The notes beneath the pieces were generated by a model. That model made no database searches and was not told where the DNA came from. It saw only the letters and a list, made by a program, of their open reading frames with translations. This document shows, piece by piece, positions 8,244 to 18,800 of a stretch of 64,000 nt of DNA. The stretch comes from Streptomyces sp. NBC_00525 (GTDB lineage: Bacteria; Actinomycetota; Actinomycetes; Streptomycetales; Streptomycetaceae): positions 186,001 to 250,000 of the forward strand of contig NZ_CP107834.1 in the NCBI RefSeq assembly GCF_036346595.1, given 5' to 3'. The position numbers and the translations under genes are program-made. The stretch's first letter is position 1. Each line of letters begins with the position of its first letter.

Positions 8244-9827
8244 GTGTCCGTCCTCACCGCCTCCGGGTCCTCCATGGTGTCCCCGGACGCCTTCTCCCCC
8301 GACGCCATCGCCGCCTGCGCGCGGCACATCCGCGAGCCAGTCCATCTGGTCGCGGGACCGGACGGCCGGGAGCTGGGGCTCGTGCGGGGGCCGGTGCCGT
8401 CCGGCCGGGTGCTGGGGACCCTGCCGCCGCTGTATCCGGAGTGGCTGGGCGGCCGCACCTTCTGCGAGGCGCACGGGGTGCGCTTCCCGTACGTGGCCGG
8501 GGAGATGGCGAACGGGATCGCGACGACGGCGATGGTGGCGGCGATGGCCCGTGCGGAGATGCTGGGCTTCTTCGGCGCGGGCGGTCTGGGGTACGCCCAG
8601 GTGGAGCGGGCCGTGGACACGCTCGTCCGGGAACTGGGCGAGCGGCGCAACTGGGGGGTCAACCTCATCCACTCGCCGGCCGAGCCGGAGCTGGAGTCAC
8701 GGGTGGCCGGACTGCTGGTGCGCCGCAATGTGCCGTGTGTGTCCGCATCGGCGTACATGGAGCTGACGCCGGCCGTCGTGTGGTGTGCGGCGCGGGGGCT
8801 GCGCCGGGGCCCGGACGGCGAGGTGGTCCGGCGTACCCGGATGCTGGCGAAGGTGTCCCGGCCGGAGGTGGCGGAACGGTTCCTGTCGCCCGCCCCGGCC
8901 GCGCTGCTGGACGCCCTGGTGGCGGGCGGCAGGCTGACCCGCGAGGAGGCGGACCTGGCGGCGCTGGTGCCGGTGGCCGAGGACGTCACCGTGGAGGCGG
9001 ACAGCGGCGGGCACACCGACAACCGGCCGCTGCCGGTCCTGCTGCCGAGGATCGCGGCGCTGCGCGACACGCTCTGTGCCCGGTTCGGCTACCGGCGGCC
9101 GGTCAGGATCGGCGCGGCGGGCGGGCTGGGGACGCCGGACGCGGTGGCCGCCGCGTTCGCGCTCGGCGCGTCGTACGTGGTCGTGGGCTCGGTGAACCAG
9201 ACCGCCGTCGAGGCGGGTCTGTCGGACGAGGCCAAGGCGATGCTGTGCGAGGCGGACATCGCGGATGTGGCGATGGCCCCGGCGGCCGACATGTTCGAGC
9301 TGGGTGTGAAGTTGCAGGTGCTGTCGCGCGGGACGATGTTCGCGCGGCGGGCCGGGCGGCTCTACGCCGCGTACCGGGCGCACGGCTCGCTGGAGGAGAT
9401 CCCGGACGAGGTCCGGGCCACGCTCGAACGCGATGTGCTGCACGCCTCGTTCGACGAGGTGTGGCGGCGTACCCGGGCGTTCTGGGAGCGGCGCGACCCT
9501 GCCGAGATCGGCCGGGCCGAGGCGGACCCCAAGCACCGGATGGCGCTGGTGTTCCGCTGGTACCTGGGCAGTTCGAGCCGCTGGGCGATCGAGGGCGAGA
9601 CGTCGCGGCGGGCGGACTACCAGATCTGGTGCGGGCCCGCGATGGGCTCGTTCAACCGGTGGGTGGCCGGTACTCCGCTGGCCGATCCCGCGCACCGGGA
9701 CGTCGTGACGATCGCCCTCAGCCTCTTGGAGGGCGCGGCCGTGCTGACTCGCGCCCATCAACTGCGCGCCCATGGCGTGCCGTTGCCGCCGGAGGCGTTC
9801 ACCTATGTGCCCGGTGGGCCGGCGTGA
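8244..9827 (+). CDS. pfa1: PfaD/Pfa1-type enoyl reductase subunit of PUFA-like synthase
   Basis: 527 residues, FMN-dependent TIM-barrel reductase related to 2-nitropropane dioxygenase. Family blocks: VAGEMANGIATTAMVAAMARAEMLGFFGAGGLG near 100, NWGVNLIHSP, VEADSGGHTDNRPL, IGAAGGLGTPDAVAAAFALGASYVVVGSVNQTAVEAG and MFELGVKLQVLSRGTMFA, all characteristic of PfaD. The enzyme reduces the enoyl-ACP intermediate during chain extension. It starts with GTG behind TTGGAG (7 nt spacing). Here it comes before the two megasynthase genes, the order of myxobacterial pfa1-pfa2-pfa3 clusters rather than the marine pfaA-B-C-D order. Confidence 0.93.
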   Translation: MSVLTASGSSMVSPDAFSPDAIAACARHIREPVHLVAGPDGRELGLVRGPVPSGRVLGTLPPLYPEWLGGRTFCEAHGVRFPYVAGEMANGIATTAMVAAMARAEMLGFFGAGGLGYAQVERAVDTLVRELGERRNWGVNLIHSPAEPELESRVAGLLVRRNVPCVSASAYMELTPAVVWCAARGLRRGPDGEVVRRTRMLAKVSRPEVAERFLSPAPAALLDALVAGGRLTREEADLAALVPVAEDVTVEADSGGHTDNRPLPVLLPRIAALRDTLCARFGYRRPVRIGAAGGLGTPDAVAAAFALGASYVVVGSVNQTAVEAGLSDEAKAMLCEADIADVAMAPAADMFELGVKLQVLSRGTMFARRAGRLYAAYRAHGSLEEIPDEVRATLERDVLHASFDEVWRRTRAFWERRDPAEIGRAEADPKHRMALVFRWYLGSSSRWAIEGETSRRADYQIWCGPAMGSFNRWVAGTPLADPAHRDVVTIALSLLEGAAVLTRAHQLRAHGVPLPPEAFTYVPGGPA

Positions 9828-9868
9828 GCGGCCCGGACGTCCGCCGGCGGACCTTCGCAGGAGAGACC

Positions 9869-12800
9869 GTGCCCGCCTCCTCCCCGCTCGGCCGCCATCC
9901 CGTCGCCGTGGTCGGGGTGGGCGCGCTGGTGCCCGGCGCGTCGGACGCGGCCGGCTACTGGCGGATCGTGTCCGGGGGCCGGGACCTGATCACCGAGGTG
10001 CCCGCGTCCCGCTGGCGGGTGGAGGACCACTACGACCCGGACCCGGCGGCCCCCGACAGGACGTATGCCCGCCGGGGCGCCTTCCTGCCGGAGGTCGACT
10101 TCGATCCGATGGCGTACGGGGTGCCGCCCACCGCCCTGTCCTCGACGGACAGTGCGCAGCTGCTCGCCCTGATGGTCGCCGACCAGGTGCTGGCGGACGC
10201 GGGGGGCCGGGCGCGCACGGCCGGCGACCGTACGGGGGTGGTGCTCGGGGCGGCGGCCCTGGAGCTGCTTCCGCACATGTACGGGCGCACGCACCGCCCC
10301 GTGTGGCTCGCCGCGCTCCGCGAGAGCGGGCTGACGGAGGAGGCGGCGCAGGCGGTGTGCGACCGGATCTCGGACCGGTTCGAGCCCTGGCGGGAGTCGT
10401 CGTTCCCCGGGCTGCTGGGCAATGTGGTCGCGGGCCGGATCGCCAACCGGTTCGACCTGCACGGCATCAACCACACCACCGACGCGGCGTGTGCCAGTTC
10501 GCTGGCCGCCCTGTCCACGGCGGTCGGGGAGCTGGCGCTGGGCCGGGCGGATCTGGTGATCAGCGGGGGCGTGGACACGGGCAACGACATCGGCATGTTC
10601 CTCTGCTTCTCCAAGACGCCCGCGCTGTCCCCGACCGGGGACTGCCGGCCGTTCGCCGCCGACGCGGACGGCACGATGCTGGGCGAGGCCGTCGTCATGT
10701 ACGCCTTGAAGCGGCTGGCCGACGCGGAGCGCGACGGCGACCGTGTGCACGCGGTGATCCGGGGCATCGGCAGTGCGTCGGACGGCCGGGGCGGCGCGAT
10801 CTACGCCCCGATGCCGACGGGCCAGGCGCGGGCGCTGCGCCGCGCGTACGAGGACGCCGGCTACGGGCCGGAGACGGTGGAGCTGGTCGAGGCGCACGGG
10901 ACCGGGACCAAGGCCGGTGACACGGCCGAACTGGCGTCCCTGAGCGAGGTGTTCGGGGCTTCGGGCCGGGGCGACGGGCAGTGGTGCGCGGTCGGTTCGG
11001 TCAAGTCGCAGATCGGTCACACCAAGTGCGCCGCCGGTGCGGCCGGGCTCCTGAAGGCGGTCATGGCGCTGCGCCACCAGGTGCTGCCGCCGACCGTGAA
11101 GGTGGCGCGCCCCAACCCGGCGGCCGCGCTGCCGGACGGCCCGTTCTATGTGAACACCGAGACGCGCCCCTGGGTGCGGCCGCCCGGCCATCCGCGCCGG
11201 GCTTCGGTGTCGAGCTTCGGGTTCGGCGGCAGCAACTTCCACGTCACGCTGGAGGAGTACGTGCCCTCCGGCGCCGGTGGCCGGCCGGCCCCGCGCCATC
11301 GTGCGGTCCCGAGCGAACTCGTCCTGTTCGGCGGCGAGTCCCCCGCGTCCCTGGCGCCGCCTCCGGCGGACGGGAGCCGTTCGCTCGCCGCCCTGGCCCG
11401 CGAGAGCCAGCTGTCCTTCTCCCCCACCGCCGCGGTGCGCCTGGCGATCGTCGCCACCGGTGAACAGGATCTGCGGGAGAAGTTCGACCGGGCGCTGGCC
11501 ATGATCGAGCGGCGCCCGGACGCCGCGTTCACCGCCCCGTCCGGGGTGCGGTACGCCTGCGGGGAGCCGGAGACCGGCCGCATCGCCTTCCTGTTCCCCG
11601 GCCAGGGCGCGCAGTACGTCGGCATGGGCGCCGGTGCCGCGATGCTGTCGCCCGCCGCGCAGGCGGTGTGGGACCGGCTGGGCGGCGCCTCCTTCGAGGG
11701 CCGGGCGCTGCACCGGGTGGTGTTCCCGCCACCGGCCTTCACGGATGGGGAGCGCGCGGCCCGGCGGGCGCTGCTGGACGCCACCGAGTGGGCGCAGCCC
11801 GCGCTCGCGGTGCAGTCGCTGGCCCTGCTGGCGGTGGTGCGGGAGCTGGGGCTGCGCCCGGACTGCGTGGCCGGGCACAGTTTCGGCGAGCTGGTGGCGC
11901 TGCACTGCGCGGGTGCGCTGGACGCCGGGGCGCTGGTGGATCTGGCGCGGCGGCGCGGCGAGCTGATGCGGGACGTGCCGGGTGCGCCGGGCGCGATGCT
12001 GGCGGTGGCTGCGGACCGGGACCGGGTGGCGGCGGTGCTGGCCGCCGGGGCGTACGGGGACGTCTGGCCCGCCAACCACAACGCGCCCCGGCAGGTGGTG
12101 CTCTCCGGTACGGCGGAGGCGGTGGCCCGAGCGGAGCGGGGGTTCGCGGACGCAGGCGTGGACACCAGGCGGCTGGCCGCGTCGACCGCCTTCCACAGCC
12201 CCCTCGTCGCCCCGGCCACCGAGCCGTTCGCGGCCCGTCTGCGCACGGTGGCGCTGTCGGCGCCCGGTATCGAGGTGTACGGCAACGCCGACGCGGCCCC
12301 GTACCCCTCGGACGTCGAGGAGGTACGCCGCCGGATCGCCGGCCATCTCGCCTCGCCGGTCCTCTTCCAGGAGCAGATCGAGGCCATGTACGCGGCCGGG
12401 GTGCGGACGTTCGTCGAGATCGGCGCGGGCAACACGCTGACGGTGCTGACCGGCCGCATTCTCGGCGGCCGCCCGCACACCGCGGTGTCCCTGGACGGAC
12501 CCCGTACCGGGGTGGACGGCCTGCACGCGGCGCTCGGCGAACTCGCCGTACACGGTGTCCCCCTGGACCTCGGCGCTCTCTGGGCGCCGTACGAGTCGCC
12601 CGAAACCCCAGCGAAGGAGCGCGAGCCCCGAATGACGGTGAAGATCAGCGGAGGCAACGACCGCGGACATCTGCCCCCGCCCCGCACCGAGGCCGCCGCC
12701 CCGCCCGGTGATCCGGTACTCCGGCCGTCGCCCCCGTACGTACCCGAGCCCGAACCCCAGGCGGTCCCGATGTCGTCGTATGCCCTGCCCCCGCAAGCCG

Positions 12801-15784
12801 TTCGTCCCGCAGGCGCTCCCCCGCCCGGCGGTGATCTGTACGCGGCCGTCGATCAGGTGCACCGGCAGACGGCGGAGACCCACGCGGCCTGCCAGCAGAT
12901 GCTGGTGGACAGCCATCTGGCCTTCCTCCGCATGACCGAGACCAGCATGGCCGCGCTGCTCGGCGGGGAGGCGGTCACCGCCCCGGCCGCCCCGGCGCCG
13001 CTGCCGGTCCCCCGCCCCGCGCCGCCGGTGCACGCGGCGGAGGTGGGCGCGGCGGAGGTGGGCGCGCCCGCGCCCGCCCCGGCCCCGGAACCCGTGGCTG
13101 TGCCTGTGGCACCGGCGCCCGTCGAACCCGCCGTGTCCGCGCCGGCTGCCCCGCCCGCAGCCGATGCGCCGCCCGTGCCCCTGTCGGCGGCGGAGCTGGA
13201 GGCACTGCTCCTGTCGGTGGTGGCCCGGCTGACCGGCTATCCGGCCGAAATGATCGACATGGACATGGAGTTGGAGGCCGATCTGGGGGTCGACTCGATC
13301 AAGCGGGTCGAGATCCTGTCCGCCGTACGGCGCGAGGTGGGCGACCTGGCGACGGGCGACGTGGGACGTCTGGGGCGGCTGCGCACGCTGCGCGAGATCG
13401 TCGACACGATGGCGGCCGGCGCCGGGCCCGCGGAGGCGCCGGGGCCGTCCGCCGGGGACTCGGGCGTGCCGGAGGGTGCCGGGTTTCCCGGACCGGACGC
13501 GAGTCCCCGCGAGGAGGACGTGACGCTGACGCGGCTGGTGCCCGTTGCCGTGGAGTCGCCGGCGTCCGGCCCGGCCACGGCAGGACTGCTGGACGGGCCC
13601 GTCGTGGTGACCGGCGACGGGCCGCGCGGGGCCGGGTTGTCCGCTCTGGTGGCCCGGAGGCTCGCGGAGCACGGCGTGGACGCCACCGCGCCGGCCGATG
13701 TGCCGTCCGGGGCGCGGGCCGTCGTCCACCTCGGCGCCCTCACCGCCGCCGACGGGCCGGACGGGGCGCGGGAGGTCCTGTTGTCGGCGCTGCGCGCGGC
13801 GCGCACGGTGGCGGCGCGGGCGTCCGAGGGCGAGGCCCTGTTCGTGGCCGTGCAGGACACCGGGGGCGACTTCGGCCTCGGGGGCCGGGCGCCGGACCGT
13901 GCCTGGCTGGGCGGGGTCGCCGGGCTGGTGCGTACGGCGGCCAAGGAGTGGCCGGGCGGCTCGTGCCGGGTGATCGACTGCGAGTGGGGCGGCCGGGACG
14001 ACGCGGCGGTCGCCGACGCGGTCGTACGGGAACTCCTCGAAGGCGGGGCCGACCGCGAGGCCGGTCTGCGGGCCGACGGTTCGCGCGTCGTCCCGCGTCT
14101 GGAGCCCCGCTCCGTGACGGCCTCCGGCGGCGGCAGGATCACCTCCGCTTCGGTGATCGTGGCCACGGGTGGGGCGCGCGGGGTGACCGCCGCCGCGCTG
14201 CTGGACCTGGCAAGGGCCCACCGTCCCCGGATCGTGCTCGTGGGCAGGACCGATCCGGCCGTCGAGCCCGCGGGGCTCGGCGCGGCGCTCGACGAGCCGT
14301 CACTCACCCGGCTGCTCGCCGAACGCGCCGGGGCGGCCGGTACGGACGCCTCGCCGGTGCGGATCGCGGCGCGGGCCCGGGAGATCCTGGCCGCCCGCGA
14401 GGTGCGGGCGACGCTGGCGGCCCTGGAGGCGGCCGGTTCCCCGGTCCGCTACGTCCGGGTGGACGCCCGCGACGGCGACGCCCTCGCCGACGCCCTGCGC
14501 GATGTCCGCGAGGCATGGGGTCCGGTGACCGGCATCGTGCACGGCGCCGGGGTCCTCGCGGACCGGCGGATCGCCGACAAGAGCGACGAGCAGGCCGTGT
14601 CGGTGCTGTCCACGAAGGTGGACGGGCTGCGGGCGCTGCTGGCGGCCACGGCGGACGACCCCCTGGACACGATCGTCCTGTTCTCGTCGGTGGCCGCCGT
14701 GTTCGGCAATCCGGGACAGTGCGACTACGCCATGGCCAACGAGGTGCTGCATCAGGTGGCGTCGGCCGAGCAGGCCCGCCGCCCCGACTGCCTCGTCCGG
14801 TGTGTGGCCTGGGGGCCCTGGCAGGGCGGGATGGTCACGCCGTCCCTCGCCGCGCATTTCGACCGGGCCGGGGTCGCGCTGATCCCGCTCGGCCGGGGCG
14901 CCGCCGCCTTCACGGCGGAGCTGGCGGGCCCGGCCGGTGAACCGCGGGTCGTCCTGGTGGCCGGGGAGGACCCGGCGGCGATGGCGCCGGACGCCGGACC
15001 GGTCAGGGCGCAGGTTCCGGTCCGCTCCGGCACGCTGCCGCAGCTGGTGGACCACGCGCCCGCCGATGTGCCGGTGCTTCCGGTGGCCCTGGCGCTGAAC
15101 TGGCTGGCCGGGGCGGGTGCGGCGTGGCTGCCGGCGGCCGGTCCGCTCGTCGTGCGGGAGCTGCGCGTGTACCGGACGTGTGCCCTGCCGGAGCTGGCGG
15201 GGTCGGGCCATCTGCTGACGGTGCTCGCCGGGCGGGGGGCGCCCGGCTCGCCCTCGGGCCTGGACGCCGAACTGCGGGGCGAGGACGGTACGGCGTACTA
15301 CAGGGCGGTGCTGGAGGCCGGGGACGGCATGGCGGCTCCGGACGTCTGGGAGACGCCCGAGGCCCTGAAACCGCTCGGCACGGCCGGCCCGTACGAGGGC
15401 ACGGCGCTGTTCCACGGCCCCCGGTTCCAGGCCCTGCGCACGGTCGGCGGTGTCTCGGAGCACGGTGCCGAGGCGGTCGTCGCGGGGCTGCGTGCGCTGG
15501 ACTGGCCGGGTGAGCGGTGGGCGCTCGACGCGGCCGCCGCGGACGGTGCTCTTCAACTCGCCCTGCTCTGGGCGCAGGAGGTGCTGGGGGCGCGGACGCT
15601 GCCGATGGCGGTCGCCGAGTGCCGGGTGCACCGGCGCGGCCCGGTGGACGGTGAGGTGCGGTGCGTGGTGCGCGGGCGGAAGGCGCATGACACGGGGGCG
15701 CGCTGTGACGCGGCGCTGATCGATCCGGACGGGCGGGTGCTGCTGGAGCTGATCGGTGTGGAGTTGGTCCGCCGCCCGTCCTGA
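9869..15784 (+). CDS. pfa2: PUFA-synthase-like PKS, KS-AT-ACP-KR-DH (PfaA/Pfa2 type)
   Basis: 1971-residue iterative synthase subunit. KS: residues about 8-470 with Cys208 in DAACASS, His343 in AHGTGT and His384 in GHTKCAAG. Acyltransferase: about 570-880 with GQGAQYVGMG and Ser671 in GHSFG. Then an Ala/Pro-rich linker, a single ACP around 1110-1190 with phosphopantetheine Ser1143 in the PUFA-type motif LGVDSIKRVEI, a ketoreductase from about 1425 (ATGGARG; SSVAAVFGNPGQCDYAMAN), and a C-terminal hotdog dehydratase beginning VDHAPADVPVLPVALALNWL. Characterised PUFA synthases carry several tandem ACPs; only one is present. The GTG start at 9869 follows AGGAGA by 5 nt; a GTG at 9824, overlapping the previous stop, is less likely. 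Confidence 0.93.
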   Translation: MPASSPLGRHPVAVVGVGALVPGASDAAGYWRIVSGGRDLITEVPASRWRVEDHYDPDPAAPDRTYARRGAFLPEVDFDPMAYGVPPTALSSTDSAQLLALMVADQVLADAGGRARTAGDRTGVVLGAAALELLPHMYGRTHRPVWLAALRESGLTEEAAQAVCDRISDRFEPWRESSFPGLLGNVVAGRIANRFDLHGINHTTDAACASSLAALSTAVGELALGRADLVISGGVDTGNDIGMFLCFSKTPALSPTGDCRPFAADADGTMLGEAVVMYALKRLADAERDGDRVHAVIRGIGSASDGRGGAIYAPMPTGQARALRRAYEDAGYGPETVELVEAHGTGTKAGDTAELASLSEVFGASGRGDGQWCAVGSVKSQIGHTKCAAGAAGLLKAVMALRHQVLPPTVKVARPNPAAALPDGPFYVNTETRPWVRPPGHPRRASVSSFGFGGSNFHVTLEEYVPSGAGGRPAPRHRAVPSELVLFGGESPASLAPPPADGSRSLAALARESQLSFSPTAAVRLAIVATGEQDLREKFDRALAMIERRPDAAFTAPSGVRYACGEPETGRIAFLFPGQGAQYVGMGAGAAMLSPAAQAVWDRLGGASFEGRALHRVVFPPPAFTDGERAARRALLDATEWAQPALAVQSLALLAVVRELGLRPDCVAGHSFGELVALHCAGALDAGALVDLARRRGELMRDVPGAPGAMLAVAADRDRVAAVLAAGAYGDVWPANHNAPRQVVLSGTAEAVARAERGFADAGVDTRRLAASTAFHSPLVAPATEPFAARLRTVALSAPGIEVYGNADAAPYPSDVEEVRRRIAGHLASPVLFQEQIEAMYAAGVRTFVEIGAGNTLTVLTGRILGGRPHTAVSLDGPRTGVDGLHAALGELAVHGVPLDLGALWAPYESPETPAKEREPRMTVKISGGNDRGHLPPPRTEAAAPPGDPVLRPSPPYVPEPEPQAVPMSSYALPPQAVRPAGAPPPGGDLYAAVDQVHRQTAETHAACQQMLVDSHLAFLRMTETSMAALLGGEAVTAPAAPAPLPVPRPAPPVHAAEVGAAEVGAPAPAPAPEPVAVPVAPAPVEPAVSAPAAPPAADAPPVPLSAAELEALLLSVVARLTGYPAEMIDMDMELEADLGVDSIKRVEILSAVRREVGDLATGDVGRLGRLRTLREIVDTMAAGAGPAEAPGPSAGDSGVPEGAGFPGPDASPREEDVTLTRLVPVAVESPASGPATAGLLDGPVVVTGDGPRGAGLSALVARRLAEHGVDATAPADVPSGARAVVHLGALTAADGPDGAREVLLSALRAARTVAARASEGEALFVAVQDTGGDFGLGGRAPDRAWLGGVAGLVRTAAKEWPGGSCRVIDCEWGGRDDAAVADAVVRELLEGGADREAGLRADGSRVVPRLEPRSVTASGGGRITSASVIVATGGARGVTAAALLDLARAHRPRIVLVGRTDPAVEPAGLGAALDEPSLTRLLAERAGAAGTDASPVRIAARAREILAAREVRATLAALEAAGSPVRYVRVDARDGDALADALRDVREAWGPVTGIVHGAGVLADRRIADKSDEQAVSVLSTKVDGLRALLAATADDPLDTIVLFSSVAAVFGNPGQCDYAMANEVLHQVASAEQARRPDCLVRCVAWGPWQGGMVTPSLAAHFDRAGVALIPLGRGAAAFTAELAGPAGEPRVVLVAGEDPAAMAPDAGPVRAQVPVRSGTLPQLVDHAPADVPVLPVALALNWLAGAGAAWLPAAGPLVVRELRVYRTCALPELAGSGHLLTVLAGRGAPGSPSGLDAELRGEDGTAYYRAVLEAGDGMAAPDVWETPEALKPLGTAGPYEGTALFHGPRFQALRTVGGVSEHGAEAVVAGLRALDWPGERWALDAAAADGALQLALLWAQEVLGARTLPMAVAECRVHRRGPVDGEVRCVVRGRKAHDTGARCDAALIDPDGRVLLELIGVELVRRPS

Positions 15785-15845
15785 CGCCACCACCCGCTTC
15801 TGATGTCGGCCGCCCCCGCTTCCCTCCGCCTGAGTGAGTGCCCGT

Positions 15846-18800
15846 ATGGATTTCGAACCGATCGCCGTCGTCGGCCGGGGCTGTGTGCTGCCCGGTGCGC
15901 TGGACCCGGACACGTTCTGGGCGAACATCGCGGCGGGGCGTACCAGTCTGTCGCCCGCCCCGGCGGGGCGTTGGCGGGTGCCGCGCCGCTGGGTCATGGG
16001 CTCGGTGGACGACCGCGCCGACCGCACCTGGACCGAGGTCGCCGGTTACGTCGAAGGGTTCGAGTCGGTCTTCGACCCGAGCGGTTTCGCGGTCGGGCCG
16101 CAGGAGATCGGCGGCCTGGACCCGCTGTTCCACTGGGTGCTGTACGGGGCGCGTCAGGCACTCACCGAGGCGGGCCGCTCCGGTCCGCTGCGGCGCGGGG
16201 GGCTGGTGCTGGGGAACCTGTCGTATCCGACGCAGACCGGGGCCGCCTTCGCCGAGCACGTATGGCTGTCGCGGCAGCGGCCGGATCTCCGTGACGCGCT
16301 GCTGCGCGGCGTGCGCCGGACGCGCCCCGACGCCCGCAACCGCTTCTCCTCCGGGCTGCCGGCGGTGCTCGCGGCGCGGGCGCTGGGGCTCGGTGCGGGA
16401 GCATGGTCGCTGGACGCGGCCTGTGCGTCCTCGCTGTACGCGGTGAAGCTGGCGTGCGACCGGCTGCACGACGGCACGGCGGATGTGATGGTGGCCGGTG
16501 CGGTCAGCCGGCCCGATCCCCTCTATCTGCACGTGGGGTTCTGCGCGTTGTCCGCGACCAGCCGTACGGGGTGCTCCCGCCCGCTGCGGCAGGACGCGGA
16601 CGGGCTGGTGCACGGCGAGGGCGCCGGGTTCGTCGCGCTGATGCGGCTGGCGGACGCCAGGGCCGCCGGTGTCCCGGTGTTCGGTGTGATCCGGGGTGCG
16701 GGGCTCTCCAACGACGGGCGCGGCGCCGGGCTGGTCAGCCCGTCCGAGGAGGGCCAGGTGCGGGCCATGCGCCTGGCGTACGAGGGGGCGGGGGTCGCGC
16801 CCGAGTCGGTGGGGCTGGTCGAGTGCCATGCGACGGGGACACCGGTCGGTGACGCCGTGGAGGCGCGGGCCATGGCCGCGGTCTTCGGGGCCGGTGGCGA
16901 TGTGCCGATCGGCTCGGTGAAGGCCAATGTGGGGCATCTGCTGGCCTCGGCGGGTATGACCGGGCTACTCAAGGTGCTGGGCGCGCTCGGTGCCGGGGTG
17001 CGTCCGGCGACGCCGGGGGCGGGGCGGCCGCTGGAGCTGCTGTCGGGTACGCCGTTGCGGGTGCTGACGGAGCCGGAGGAGTGGACGGGGGCGCGGCGGG
17101 CGGCGGTGAGCGCGTTCGGCTTCGGCGGGACCAACGCCCATCTGATCGTGGACCATCCCGATGTGCCGGTCCGGCCGGGTGCGTCCCGGCCGGCGGTGCC
17201 CGGGCCCGCACGCGCGCCGGATGCCGGGGCGAAAGCCGCGCCGGATGCCGGGGCGGAGGCCGGGTCGGCCGCCGCGCGGGGCCGGGCGCCGGTCGCGGTC
17301 GTCGCGGTCGGGGCGCGGGTGGGCGACGGGGCGTCCACCGGGGATCTGCGGCGGGCGCTCCTGGACGGCGAACGGCGGGGCCCGGCCTCGGAGTTCGCCG
17401 TGGAGCTGGCGGACCTGTGCTTTCCGCCGCTGGCCCTGGAGCGGACCGTGCGCCATCAGCTGCTGGTGCTGGAGGCCGCCCGCGAGGCCGCGCGGACGGT
17501 ACGGCTCCCCCGTGAGCGGACCATGGTGGTCATCGGGATGGGCGTGGACCCCGAGGTGGCACGGTCGGGGGCACGTTGGCGGGTTCCGCACTGGCTGGAG
17601 GAGGCCGGGCCGGACGCGGCCGTGCCGGTGGACCGGGCGCGGGACGCTTTCGGCCCGCCGATGACGGCGGAGGAGGTGGTGGGGAGCATGCCCAACCTGG
17701 CCGCGAACCGCATCAGCACCCAACTCGACCTGGGCGGTGCGAGCTTCACGGTGTCGGCGGAGGAGGCGTCCGGGCCGGTCGGGCTGGAGCCGGCGGTGCG
17801 GGCGCTGCGGGCGGGTGAGGCGGACGCCGCGCTCGTCGGCGCCGCCGATGTGTCCTGCGAGGCGGTTCACCGGGCCGCGCTGCGGGAGCTGGGGTGCGGG
17901 AGCGAGCCGGGGGACGCGGCCGTCGTCCTCGTCCTCAAGCTCCTGGACGCGGCGCGCGAGGACGGTGACGAGGTCGTCGCCGTGCTCGACGAGGAGGGCG
18001 ACGACGAGCCCGAACTGGTCGTCGGTGACGGCCCCGACGCGATGTTCGACCCGTCCGCCGCCTTCGGGCGCGCCCACGCGGCGTCCGGGCTGGTGTCGGT
18101 CGCCGTCGCCGCGCTCGCCCTCCAGCACCGGGCGGTGCCCCGCCCGGACGGCCCCGCCGACACCGGGGCCGTCCCCCGCACCGCGCGGGTCGTGGTGGAG
18201 CCGCTGGAGGGCCCGCCCGTGCGGGTGCGGCTGCGCGCCGGGGACGCCCGGCCGTGGCTGCGCGGGCCCGCACCCGCGCTGCAGGTGTTCTCGGGTGCGG
18301 ATCGCCGGGAGGTGCTGGCCGCTCTGGACGCCGGTGCGCCCGGCGGTGACGGCCCGGCGAAGCTGGCGTTCGTGACGGACGGCGGCGGGGTCGACGCGGA
18401 GTCGCGGGCGGCGGCCCGCCGCTGGCTGACCGGGAGCGGGCCGCGTCCGGCCGGGGTGCGGTTCCGGGACCGGCCGGTCGGCGGGGAAACCGCGTTCGTC
18501 TACACCAACGGCTCGGCCGCGTACGAGGGCATGGGCCGCGAGCTGATGTCGGCGCTGCCCTCGCTCGGCGAGACGGTACGGGACACCCATCACGGCCTCG
18601 GTACGCGCCTGCGGACGGGGCCGCGCCACGGGGTCCTGGAGCAGATCTGGCGCGCGGCCGAACTGGCGGCCGCGCACACGGTGTTCAGCCGCGAGGTGCT
18701 CGGGCTGCGCCCGGATGCCGCGCTCGGGTACTCCTCCGGCGAGTCCACGGCGCTGGTCGCGCTGGGGGCCTGGCCGGACGCCGCCGGACTGTACGAGGCG

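Noticed and set aside
8075..9868. Extension of the pfa2 frame upstream through the pfa1 gene
   Set aside because: No stop happens to occur, but this part overlaps the PfaD-type gene in another frame and reads as low-complexity; a good ribosome site supports GTG 9869.
9803..14221. 1472-codon antisense open frame opposite pfa2
   Set aside because: Shadow of high third-position GC; the translation has no motif, while the plus strand shows KS, AT, ACP and KR motifs.
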